IMG/VR virus record: IMGVR_UViG_3300032282_000396
Coordinates: 1 to 20,509 of that record
From: a virus
Direction: 5' to 3' (one strand)
DNA length: 20,509 nucleotides
Shown here: positions 13,784 through 19,114 of the stretch, one piece after another
Position numbering within the stretch: the stretch's first letter is position 1
How the letters are laid out: every line of letters starts with the position of its first letter
Notes under the pieces: model-generated
What the model was told of the DNA's origin: nothing
The model's input: only the letters and a program-made list of their open reading frames with translations
Databases searched by the model: none
Program-made: the position numbers and the translations under genes

Positions 13784-14000
13784 GTTTTGGAGTGACGATA
13801 AGAGTAAAACAGCCACTATCATATTGGATAATGGCACGTATGGCGTAGAGTTCTATGAGGATAATGAACTCATCGAGTATCGCACATTCCCTAATAAGTC
13901 GTTGCGATACGCAGAAGATGCTGCTGAGAATTTCACGCTCGGTATCTTGAGATTTGACCCTAGAGTTATTATCAAGGCACCTGATCATGAAAGTCATTGA
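13770..14000 (+). CDS. Small hypothetical protein downstream of uvsX
   Basis: A 76-residue acidic protein starting within the last codons of uvsX. Two tandem ATGs (13767, 13770) follow AGGAG at 13759-13763; the second has the better six-base spacing. It contains two beta-rich stretches (TATIILDNGTYGVEFYEDNE) and a helix (RYAEDAAENFTLGIL), giving a compact alpha/beta appearance. I recall similar small proteins with a YAED-AEN-GIL pattern between uvsX and 41 in cyanophage relatives, but this is unchecked and no function is known. It overlaps the next gene by 14 bases, consistent with a uvsX-41 operon. Confidence 0.65.
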   Translation: MTLSEFWSDDKSKTATIILDNGTYGVEFYEDNELIEYRTFPNKSLRYAEDAAENFTLGILRFDPRVIIKAPDHESH

Positions 14001-14331
14001 CAATCCAGTTGCTCCGCGTTATACTACTGTTGAGAGGTTGGATGTACCTAGCTTCATTTGCTTTCGTATCGAAGACGGCGAGTTCGAAGGCGTAGTATTT
14101 CACTATGAAAATCTAAAGATTTCCAGTGAACTTGAAGATAGCGACGAACCTTGGCTTAAATTCAATTATCACGTCATCGAATCTTTTTGGGCTGACGGAA
14201 TGTTTGAAGGTAAGCTCAAGGATAGTTTCGACGACACAGTAGCCTGTATTCTTCAAGACATTTTAATCAAGCAAGTAGGAACGATAGGTAATGAAGATAG
14301 AGCTAACGATTCTAAAGAATCTGGTGCATAA
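13987..14331 (+). CDS. Hypothetical protein upstream of gene 41
   Basis: A 114-residue acidic protein of no family I recognise. The start at ATG 13987 has AAGG about ten bases upstream, overlaps the previous gene by 14 bases, and is preferred over an in-frame ATG at 13954 deep in that gene. The body is beta-rich (SFICFRIEDGEFEGVVFHYE, then DEPWLKFNYHVIESFW), with a helix (DDTVACILQDILIKQV) near the end. Its last 41 bases overlap the start of helicase gene 41 in another frame. A sigma70-like promoter lies within its first codons, so 41 could be transcribed independently of this gene's translation. Confidence 0.65.
   Translation: MKVIDNPVAPRYTTVERLDVPSFICFRIEDGEFEGVVFHYENLKISSELEDSDEPWLKFNYHVIESFWADGMFEGKLKDSFDDTVACILQDILIKQVGTIGNEDRANDSKESGA
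13997..14025 (+). promoter_or_regulatory. Possible internal sigma70-like promoter for gene 41
   Basis: TTGACA at 13997-14002, a 17-base spacer, and TATACT at 14020-14025. Hexamers and spacing are identical to those of the uvsX promoter. It is located in the 5' codons of the hypothetical gene, about 265 bases ahead of the helicase start. Coding location lowers certainty. Confidence 0.5.
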
Positions 14332-15712
14332 TGAAGATTTTGCGCGTAAGACATTACCGTTTCTGAAAGAAGAGTATTTCGGTGACTCGTCTGAGCGTCA
14401 GGTGTTCAAGCGTATCAATGACTTTATGCTCAAGTACAATAATCGTCCCACTCGTGAAGCGATTGGGATTGATCTCGAGTCTAGCACTAATCTAAGCGAA
14501 GAAGAACATAAGCGCTCAATGGAACTGGTTCGCGAGCTTGTCGAACCAGAACCTTCTGACATGACTTGGTTACTTGAAACAACCGAGGGATTTTGTCAAG
14601 AGCGCGCAGTCTATAATGCCATCATGGATAGTATCGCTATTCTTGATGGTAAGGATAAAAACAGAACTAAGAACTCACTTCCAGAGATTCTGGCTGAGGC
14701 GTTGGGTGTATCGTTCGATAGTCATGTTGGTCACGATTTCATTGAGGATTTCGAAGAGAGATATGATTTCTATCATCGTAAGGAAGAAAAGATCCCGTTT
14801 GACCTTGAGTTGATGAATGCTATCACTCGTGGTGGATTATCGCGTAAGTCGCTCAACATTATTCTTGCTGGCACTGGTGCTGGTAAAACTTTGATGATGT
14901 GCCATCTTGCTGCGGCTAATCTCACGCTCGGTAAGAACGTTCTGTATATCACCATGGAAATGGCTGAAGAAAAGATCGCCGAGCGTATCGACGCTAATCT
15001 GTTGAATGTTCCTCTTGATGATCTTGGTCATCTTCCTAAGGATATGTACGACAGTAAGATTGCTCGCGTCAAGTCGAAGACCGAAGGCAAGCTTATCATC
15101 AAGGAGTATCCTACTGCGTCCGCGCACGTAGGTCACTTTCGTCACCTCCTGAACGAGCTCAATCTAAAGCGAAGCTTTGTACCTGACATTATTTACATCG
15201 ACTATCTCAATATCTGCTGCTCTTCTCGAATCAAGACAGGGTCTAACGTCAACAGCTATACCTATATCAAGGCTATTGCGGAAGAACTGCGTGGGCTCGC
15301 AGTCGAAAAGAACGTTCCTATCGTGTCTGCTACTCAGACAACTAGAACTGGCTATTCATCAAGCGATCCTGGCCTTGAGGATACTTCTGAGTCGTTTGGT
15401 CTTCCTGCTACGGCTGACTTCATGATTGCGTTGGTGCGTACTGACGAACTCGATGAGGCTGGTCAGGTTATGGTCAAGCAGCTTAAGAATCGTTATGCGG
15501 ATCCTGCCATCAATAAGAAATTCGTGCTAGGTATCGACAGAACCAAGATGCGCCTATTTGATACTGAAGCTTCTGCTCAGGACGATCTAATCGACGATAG
15601 TCGTGGTGGTAAGAAAAAGCGCTCCGATTCAGTTATGGATAATACCAAGTTCGGGATGGAAGATAGTGAACGCAGTAAGCCTAAAGCTAAGTTCGGAAAC
15701 TTCAAGTTTTGA
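14291..15712 (+). CDS. 41: Replicative DNA helicase (gp41, DnaB-type)
   Basis: A 473-residue hexameric 5'-3' helicase matching T4 gp41 (475 residues), which unwinds the fork and partners with primase gp61. The N terminus (ILKNLVHNEDFARKTLPF) aligns with T4, fixing the start despite a 41-base overlap with the preceding gene. Walker A is GTGAGKT at residues 194-200. LYITMEMAEEKIAERIDANLL, the Walker B strand FVPDIIYIDYLNICCS, SYTYIKAIAEELRGLAVE, a glutamine strand PIVSATQTTRTGYSS, and ESFGLPATADFMIAL follow in RecA-fold order. QLKNRYAD is the arginine-finger region. The tail is basic then polar and ends FGNFKF, similar to T4's LANELKF end. All ATPase motifs are intact. gp61 primase and gp59 loader were not found in this window. 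Confidence 0.96.
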   Translation: MKIELTILKNLVHNEDFARKTLPFLKEEYFGDSSERQVFKRINDFMLKYNNRPTREAIGIDLESSTNLSEEEHKRSMELVRELVEPEPSDMTWLLETTEGFCQERAVYNAIMDSIAILDGKDKNRTKNSLPEILAEALGVSFDSHVGHDFIEDFEERYDFYHRKEEKIPFDLELMNAITRGGLSRKSLNIILAGTGAGKTLMMCHLAAANLTLGKNVLYITMEMAEEKIAERIDANLLNVPLDDLGHLPKDMYDSKIARVKSKTEGKLIIKEYPTASAHVGHFRHLLNELNLKRSFVPDIIYIDYLNICCSSRIKTGSNVNSYTYIKAIAEELRGLAVEKNVPIVSATQTTRTGYSSSDPGLEDTSESFGLPATADFMIALVRTDELDEAGQVMVKQLKNRYADPAINKKFVLGIDRTKMRLFDTEASAQDDLIDDSRGGKKKRSDSVMDNTKFGMEDSERSKPKAKFGNFKF

Positions 15713-15715
15713 ACG

Positions 15716-15723
15716 GCTAAATA
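15716..15723 (+). promoter_or_regulatory. Late-promoter-like box (variant)
   Basis: GCTAAATA directly after the gene 41 stop shares the TAAATA core of the late boxes and the CTAAATAAA string seen before rlpA. It lies just ahead of a sigma70-like promoter, so the metallopeptidase gene may have tandem early and late promoters. A chance match is possible. Confidence 0.3.
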
Positions 15724-15732
15724 AATTCAGTC

Positions 15733-15761
15733 TTGACGAATGTGACTCGATGGAGTATCAT
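15733..15761 (+). promoter_or_regulatory. Sigma70-like promoter of the metallopeptidase gene
   Basis: TTGACG at 15733-15738, a 17-base spacer, and TATCAT at 15756-15761. The predicted start is near 15768, leaving about 21 bases of leader containing AAGGGAG before ATG 15789. This placement excludes the in-frame ATG at 15750 as the start. Confidence 0.7.
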
Positions 15762-15788
15762 AGTCCAATAAGCAAGAAGGGAGATGCA

Positions 15789-16331
15789 ATGGTCCCAGGA
15801 GCTTTGGAGTACGCGAATAATAAAGCCAAAATCAAAATAAGTGGTGGTGACAGACTTAAACGAAAACTAGTCAAACAAGCAGCAAAATGGATGCTAGGAT
15901 ATACTCTAGGTCCGCGTTTGGCTAGTAATATCATCCTCAAGATAAATATCACAGAAAAGCTCAAAGATTCTAATGTGTATGGTTCTGTGATATGGGAAGA
16001 TGATAATCACCGCCCGCGCGAGTACGATATGGAAATATGCAACTATCTAAAAGATAGGACGCTTTATAGGGTTCTCGCACATGAAATCGTTCATATTAGG
16101 CAATATGCTACAGGCGAACTCAAAGATCTAGCTTCCAAAGCTGACTATTGCAAATGGAAAAATGAACTAGTTCAGGCAGAAGGTCGTGGGAGTGGTTCGT
16201 ATTTCAATCTTCCTTGGGAAATCGAAGCTCGTCAACAACAGAATGTTATTCTAGGCGATTGGAAAAAAACCTACGGATATAAGTTTAGACAAAAAACAGG
16301 AGAACTATATAATGACGGCAACAATCTATAG
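15789..16331 (+). CDS. Zincin-like metallopeptidase
   Basis: A 180-residue protein with a clear zinc-peptidase motif: HEIVH at residues 98-102 in VLAHEIVHIRQYATGEL. A likely third ligand glutamate lies about 45 residues later in LPWEIEARQQQ (E144 or E146). The N-terminal 60 residues are basic (KAKIKISGGDRLKRKLVKQA), and residues 50-95 form mixed strands and helices (ILKINITEKL, YGSVIWEDD). No signal peptide or membrane segment is present, so it acts in the cytoplasm or virion. Similar small HExxH proteins occur in T4-like phages, where their substrates are unknown; the family looks SprT-like or a relative of it. The start is chosen at ATG 15789 because of AAGGGAG at 15777-15783 and the promoter position. 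Its 3' end overlaps the glutaredoxin gene by 20 bases. Confidence 0.75.
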   Translation: MVPGALEYANNKAKIKISGGDRLKRKLVKQAAKWMLGYTLGPRLASNIILKINITEKLKDSNVYGSVIWEDDNHRPREYDMEICNYLKDRTLYRVLAHEIVHIRQYATGELKDLASKADYCKWKNELVQAEGRGSGSYFNLPWEIEARQQQNVILGDWKKTYGYKFRQKTGELYNDGNNL

Positions 16332-16563
16332 TAAGGACGATTGTCCTTGGTGTGATAAAGCTAAGGCACTTATGACCGAATATGGTGAAGGATATAACGA
16401 AATCGTTATCGGTCGTGACATTACTCGTGAGGAATTCACACAGTCGTTTCCTGGAGTTAAAACTGTCCCATACACTATCATCGGAAGCCTGGTTCTGCCT
16501 TCGTACGAATCACTTGAGGAATACATAACTCATCCTGTCCGTAGACAGGCTTCGAAGTTCTGA
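16312..16563 (+). CDS. Glutaredoxin
   Basis: An 83-residue thioredoxin-fold protein with the dithiol active site CPWC in DDCPWCDKAKALM (cysteines at residues 11 and 14). A cis-proline segment TVPYTIIGSLVL follows and a C-terminal helix YESLEEYI. The length is typical of a minimal glutaredoxin. In T4-like phages such proteins (NrdC-like) reduce ribonucleotide reductase, supporting deoxynucleotide supply, although no nrd gene lies in this window. The start at ATG 16312 has GGAGAA at 16299-16304 and overlaps the metallopeptidase gene by 20 bases. The tRNA gene begins seven bases after its stop. Confidence 0.92.
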   Translation: MTATIYSKDDCPWCDKAKALMTEYGEGYNEIVIGRDITREEFTQSFPGVKTVPYTIIGSLVLPSYESLEEYITHPVRRQASKF

Positions 16564-16570
16564 TGGTTAA

Positions 16571-16646
16571 GCACCGATAGCTTAGTGGCTAAAGCCGGCC
16601 GCTCATAACGGTCTTATCGGGGGTTCGAGTCCCTCTCGGTGCACCA
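16571..16646 (+). tRNA. tRNA with CAT anticodon (Ile2 or Met)
   Basis: A full 76-base cloverleaf. The acceptor is 16571-16577 with 16636-16642 (GCACCGA/TCGGTGC, 7 of 7 pairs). The D arm is GCTT/AAGC at 16580-16595. The anticodon arm is GGCCG/CGGTC with loop CTCATAA and anticodon CAT at 16604-16606. There is a 5-base variable loop and a T arm GGGGG/CCCTC with loop TTCGAGT. Discriminator A is at 16643 and an encoded CCA at 16644-16646. The base pairs C4-G69 and C5-G68 are ones I recall as TilS recognition elements of tRNA-Ile2, whereas E. coli elongator tRNA-Met has U4-A69 and A5-U68. AUA-decoding tRNA-Ile (lysidine-modified) is therefore favoured, but not proven. It lies between glutaredoxin and rlpA. 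Confidence 0.93.
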
Positions 16647-16649
16647 TTA

Positions 16650-16657
16650 ACTAAATA
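16650..16657 (+). promoter_or_regulatory. Late-promoter-like box ahead of rlpA (variant)
   Basis: ACTAAATA, four bases after the tRNA CCA end, matches TATAAATA at 6 of 8 positions. The predicted start (about 16663) is within one base of the rlpA ATG at 16662. No Shine-Dalgarno is present, so the message would be leaderless. Confidence 0.4.
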
Positions 16658-16661
16658 AAAA

Positions 16662-17108
16662 ATGCACAAAATTTTAGCATTAATCGGCATATGTCTGCTT
16701 ACTGTAGGCTGTGCTTCACAGACTGTCGAACAACCAAAGCTTGCGAAAACGAGCTGGTATCAAATGGGTACAAGAACTGCGTCAGGAGAACGCTATAACC
16801 CAGATGGATTGACAGTTGCCCATAAATCGTACCCATTCGGTACTCTCCTAAAACTAACAAATCCCGAAAATAACAAAACCGTTATCGCAAGAGTAAATGA
16901 TCGTGGTCCGTTTGCTCATGGTCGCGATTTAGATGCTTCACGCGGAACTGCCCGAGAACTCGGGTTTCTAAAGAAAGGTGTTACATACCTACAAGTAGAA
17001 GTGATCCCACCAAAGAAATATCTCAATAGCGATTATTTCATCTACACAGCCACTAATACGAATAATCCATGGATGAAGACAGCTATGTTACAGAATGTCC
17101 ATGACTAA
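16662..17108 (+). CDS. rlpA: RlpA-like lipoprotein (double-psi beta-barrel)
   Basis: A 148-residue exported protein. Residues 1-16 form a lipoprotein signal (MHKILALIGICLLTVG) with the lipidated Cys at 17; the -3 position is Thr, slightly off the usual lipobox. The mature part follows the RlpA double-psi beta-barrel pattern: SWYQMGTRTASGERYNPDGL, TVAHKSYPFGTLLKLTN, the hallmark ARVNDRGPFAHGRDLDAS, and ARELGFLKKGVTYLQVEV. The conserved Asp in NDRGPF is the catalytic acid in family members that cleave glycan strands lacking stem peptides. There is no SPOR domain, so septal targeting by denuded glycan is not expected. The phage copy could aid late peptidoglycan cleavage, or modify the envelope against superinfection; both are inference. 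No Shine-Dalgarno precedes the ATG. Confidence 0.88.
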   Translation: MHKILALIGICLLTVGCASQTVEQPKLAKTSWYQMGTRTASGERYNPDGLTVAHKSYPFGTLLKLTNPENNKTVIARVNDRGPFAHGRDLDASRGTARELGFLKKGVTYLQVEVIPPKKYLNSDYFIYTATNTNNPWMKTAMLQNVHD

Positions 17109-17170
17109 GGAGGTGCTTTTTTGTCATGGTTCAGGGAGGAGCAATAACGCTCCTCCCTTTTTTCGTTTAG
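17107..17170 (+). promoter_or_regulatory. Orphan strong Shine-Dalgarno with mini-ORF over the terminator
   Basis: AAGGAGGTG (17107-17115) overlaps the rlpA stop codon and is a near-complete complement to the 16S rRNA 3' end. No normal gene follows. An ATG at 17126 opens a 14-codon frame (MVQGGAITLLPFFV) that runs through the terminator stem to TAG at 17168-17170. A TTG at 17121 opens an eight-codon frame at better spacing. It may be an attenuator-like leader peptide, or a relic of a lost gene. Confidence 0.35.
17134..17163 (+). terminator. Strong Rho-independent terminator after rlpA
   Basis: A perfect 9-bp stem (17134-17142 with 17149-17157, GGGAGGAGC arm) has a 6-base AATAAC loop and is followed by six Ts. 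It isolates the tRNA/rlpA unit from the late gene at 17189. Confidence 0.92.
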
Positions 17171-17175
17171 GATTA

Positions 17176-17183
17176 TATAAATA
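17176..17183 (+). promoter_or_regulatory. T4-type late promoter of the 466-residue gene
   Basis: An exact TATAAATA lies immediately after the rlpA terminator. Using T4 spacing (box at -13 to -6), +1 falls at 17189, exactly the A of the start codon, and no Shine-Dalgarno is present. Confidence 0.75.
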
Positions 17184-17188
17184 TATCT

Positions 17189-18589
17189 ATGGCAAATCCT
17201 ATCAGAATGGCGAGTGGTATAACTTCCTGTTACAAATACGTCAATTATGCTATTGAGGTATTGAGTAAAGACGCACCTATTGCGTTCATAAAAGAAAAAA
17301 ATGGTGGCGGTGACCCCATCATGTTGAACCCAACAAAAAGGTCTCGTGATCTTGCGATTAAAATTCTTAAGACTTTTATTGAAGGCAATAAGCTAAGAGC
17401 AGACATAGCAGACCTAAACGCATATAAAAATGCTATTGATAGCATAGAACTCGACACTTCTAAAGAAGCTGATAAATGGTTTAGTGTTGGGTCTATAATG
17501 AAAAGCAGTGAAAAAGTTCCGTTCGGTTATCTTGCCGAGGTACTACTCCAAGCTGCTATCGTTGCTAGATTCGTTGATGGTAGAACTGGTGGTAGTATCA
17601 ATGCTGCTCATGTAGCCAAATACATCAAACAGTTTCTTGTCGATAAGTCGGATTCTGGTGCATATACTGCCGTTAAAGGTCCATCCGATACCAAGAAATC
17701 TATCGCTAAAGCGTTCAAATATACAGTTCCAAACAAAAAAGCGTCAGTCGGTATAGATACTGTCTATGCATTCTACGTCCTCAACAGTTCGGCTTTTACA
17801 TATCTTAATGCTAGAAAATCTGTGTTGGCTTCTAGCGCAGATTTAGCGCCTTATATCGCTGATGCTTGTAGATATGTCAACTCTGGCGCATGTAAGGAAC
17901 ACGCTGAGTATTTTTATAACAACGGACGCAAAGATCGTATCGATATTGTTTCTACTAGTATCTCAGGTCAGGATAAGAAAAATCCTACGAAAGCTGATAT
18001 CGTGACTGCGTATTATGAGGGTTGGTCCGGAAATGATAAAGCTCCTGGCAAACCTATCGAGATGAAACTCAATCTTTCTGTTAAGATTAATCATGTCACT
18101 CAGGTTGGGCAGGCTTCTGGTCTTCATTCCGAAGCTATGAAAACTTTCGCTGGTGCAGTAGGTATTACACTTCCCGCCGCAACTATCGACAAGATCAATA
18201 AGATCAATCTTAAACCAATCACTACGCAATCACAGACTGATGTGTATAAATTAGTCTATAGTGAGATGTCGAAAGCTAACGACATTGATAAGCTTATAAA
18301 TGGTATTAGTTATTTTATCTCGTTCAATGATAAAACGATCACCATTGTAGATATCGGTGCTGGCCTCAAAGTGTATTTCGTCGAGAACCTTCAGATGTTG
18401 AAGAAACAGTTTAAAGGCAAAAAGTTATCAGCTAAGACTCGTGTTACAGGTGGCGGTAATTATGTTCTGGATGTGTATCTGGGCGAAAGTCAGATTTTAG
18501 AACTCAGCTCGAGAAAAACTGGTGGAATATTCCGTAATTTCGTAAACACTGGTGATGCGTTAAGAAACGTCTTAAGCAAACCTCTATAA
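17189..18589 (+). CDS. Unknown 466-residue protein with a possible PD-(D/E)XK motif
   Basis: A large soluble, basic protein that I cannot place in a family with confidence. The N-terminal third is mostly helical (TSCYKYVNYAIEVLSKDAPI, and VPFGYLAEVLLQAAIVARFV). The middle contains RIDIVSTSISGQ, then KADIVTAYYEGW with Asp270, and IEMKLNLSVKINHVTQVGQ with Glu291-x-Lys293. This D-x20-E-x-K spacing fits the PD-(D/E)XK nuclease core, but the match is weak and needs profile comparison. The C-terminal part is beta-rich (KTITIVDIGAGLKVYFVEN and GGNYVLDVYLGESQILEL). A perfect late-promoter box sets the transcript start at the ATG, so it is probably made late and could be a virion-associated or packaging-related protein. 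AAGGA and a ten-base gap lead into the next gene. Confidence 0.7.
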   Translation: MANPIRMASGITSCYKYVNYAIEVLSKDAPIAFIKEKNGGGDPIMLNPTKRSRDLAIKILKTFIEGNKLRADIADLNAYKNAIDSIELDTSKEADKWFSVGSIMKSSEKVPFGYLAEVLLQAAIVARFVDGRTGGSINAAHVAKYIKQFLVDKSDSGAYTAVKGPSDTKKSIAKAFKYTVPNKKASVGIDTVYAFYVLNSSAFTYLNARKSVLASSADLAPYIADACRYVNSGACKEHAEYFYNNGRKDRIDIVSTSISGQDKKNPTKADIVTAYYEGWSGNDKAPGKPIEMKLNLSVKINHVTQVGQASGLHSEAMKTFAGAVGITLPAATIDKINKINLKPITTQSQTDVYKLVYSEMSKANDIDKLINGISYFISFNDKTITIVDIGAGLKVYFVENLQMLKKQFKGKKLSAKTRVTGGGNYVLDVYLGESQILELSSRKTGGIFRNFVNTGDALRNVLSKPL

Positions 18590-18599
18590 GGACCCCGAT

Positions 18600-18971
18600 A
18601 TGTCAAAAGTAATCTTAAAGTATGAATTCACATCAACACGACCAGATCTTCCATTTGGGGATATTCCTGATTGGACTGGTGATGATGCATTAGTATCTGA
18701 ACAATTTAGAAAACAGATATTGCAACCATTAACCTATTTGTATATGGGATACACCCATTACTCAAATAACTCTATTAGAGCAGCAAGATATTCATTCGCG
18801 AACACAGAAATGGCGATGGAATATCATACGAGACGTAGACAAGCAAATGCTGCTATCTATGCAGCAGTAGAAACAATCAGACAAAGAAAAATAAGCAACG
18901 GCGAATCAGCTCCACTGTCACCCAGATATATTCTGGTTGATGAAAACGGTAACGAAACTATTCTAACGTAG
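18600..18971 (+). CDS. Hypothetical protein, co-transcribed with the 466-residue gene
   Basis: A 123-residue protein, not recognised. AAGGA at 18589-18593 precedes the ATG, and the gene begins ten bases after the previous stop, so both are likely on one late transcript. The N terminus is strand-like (KVILKYEFTSTRPDLPFG). The centre is helical and rich in Tyr, Arg and Ala (YLYMGYTHYSNNSIRAARYS, then AMEYHTRRRQANAAIYAAVE), and a short C-terminal strand ends in ILVDENGNETIL. There is no membrane segment or signal peptide. An intergenic region follows with a consensus promoter that points back across this gene on the opposite strand. Confidence 0.65.
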   Translation: MSKVILKYEFTSTRPDLPFGDIPDWTGDDALVSEQFRKQILQPLTYLYMGYTHYSNNSIRAARYSFANTEMAMEYHTRRRQANAAIYAAVETIRQRKISNGESAPLSPRYILVDENGNETILT

Positions 18972-18993
18972 TTGACCGCTTCGTAACACTCAT

Positions 18994-19022
18994 ATTATAT
19001 CATGTTACCTTTGTGTTGTCAA
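18994..19022 (-). promoter_or_regulatory. Perfect consensus sigma70 promoter on the minus strand
   Basis: Read on the minus strand: TTGACA (19022-19017), a 17-base spacer, and TATAAT (18999-18994), a complete consensus match. The predicted start is near 18987, transcribing leftward as antisense to the genes at 18600 and 17189. No minus-strand gene is visible downstream. Confidence 0.7.
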
Positions 19023-19030
19023 GACGTTTT

Positions 19031-19038
19031 TATAAATA
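19031..19038 (+). promoter_or_regulatory. T4-type late promoter of the nucleotidyltransferase gene
   Basis: An exact TATAAATA with +1 predicted at 19044 gives a leader of about 71 bases before ATG 19115. It lies nine bases from the -35 box of the opposite-facing promoter. Confidence 0.7.
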
Positions 19039-19042
19039 AAGG

Positions 19043-19069
19043 GAGCAGAAAGCTAAGGCAATCCTGCTC
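19043..19069 (+). other. 5' leader stem-loop on the predicted late transcript
   Basis: A 6-bp stem GAGCAG (19043-19048) with CTGCTC (19064-19069) encloses a 15-base loop at the very 5' end of the predicted transcript. A smaller GCGG/CCGC pair (19081-19084 with 19101-19104) follows just ahead of the AGGAG. It could stabilise the mRNA or regulate access to the start. Confidence 0.4.
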
Positions 19070-19114
19070 TCAAATCATTTGCGGTTAGGGTACGCCAGTC
19101 CCGCTAGGAGTGTG

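Noticed and set aside
15603-15788. Longer frame upstream of the metallopeptidase, overlapping gene 41 by 110 bases
   Set aside because: The overlap is in conserved helicase coding sequence, and both the promoter and the SD point to ATG 15789.
18028-18229. Minus-strand frame (part of 17963-18229) as the target of the backward promoter at 18994-19022
   Set aside because: It lies over 750 bases downstream, has no ribosome-binding site or recognisable protein, and lies wholly inside the 466-residue gene.
18983-19008. GTAAC/GTTAC inverted repeat as a terminator after the 123-residue gene
   Set aside because: It has only 5 base pairs, a 16-base loop and no T-run; it overlaps the minus-strand promoter instead.
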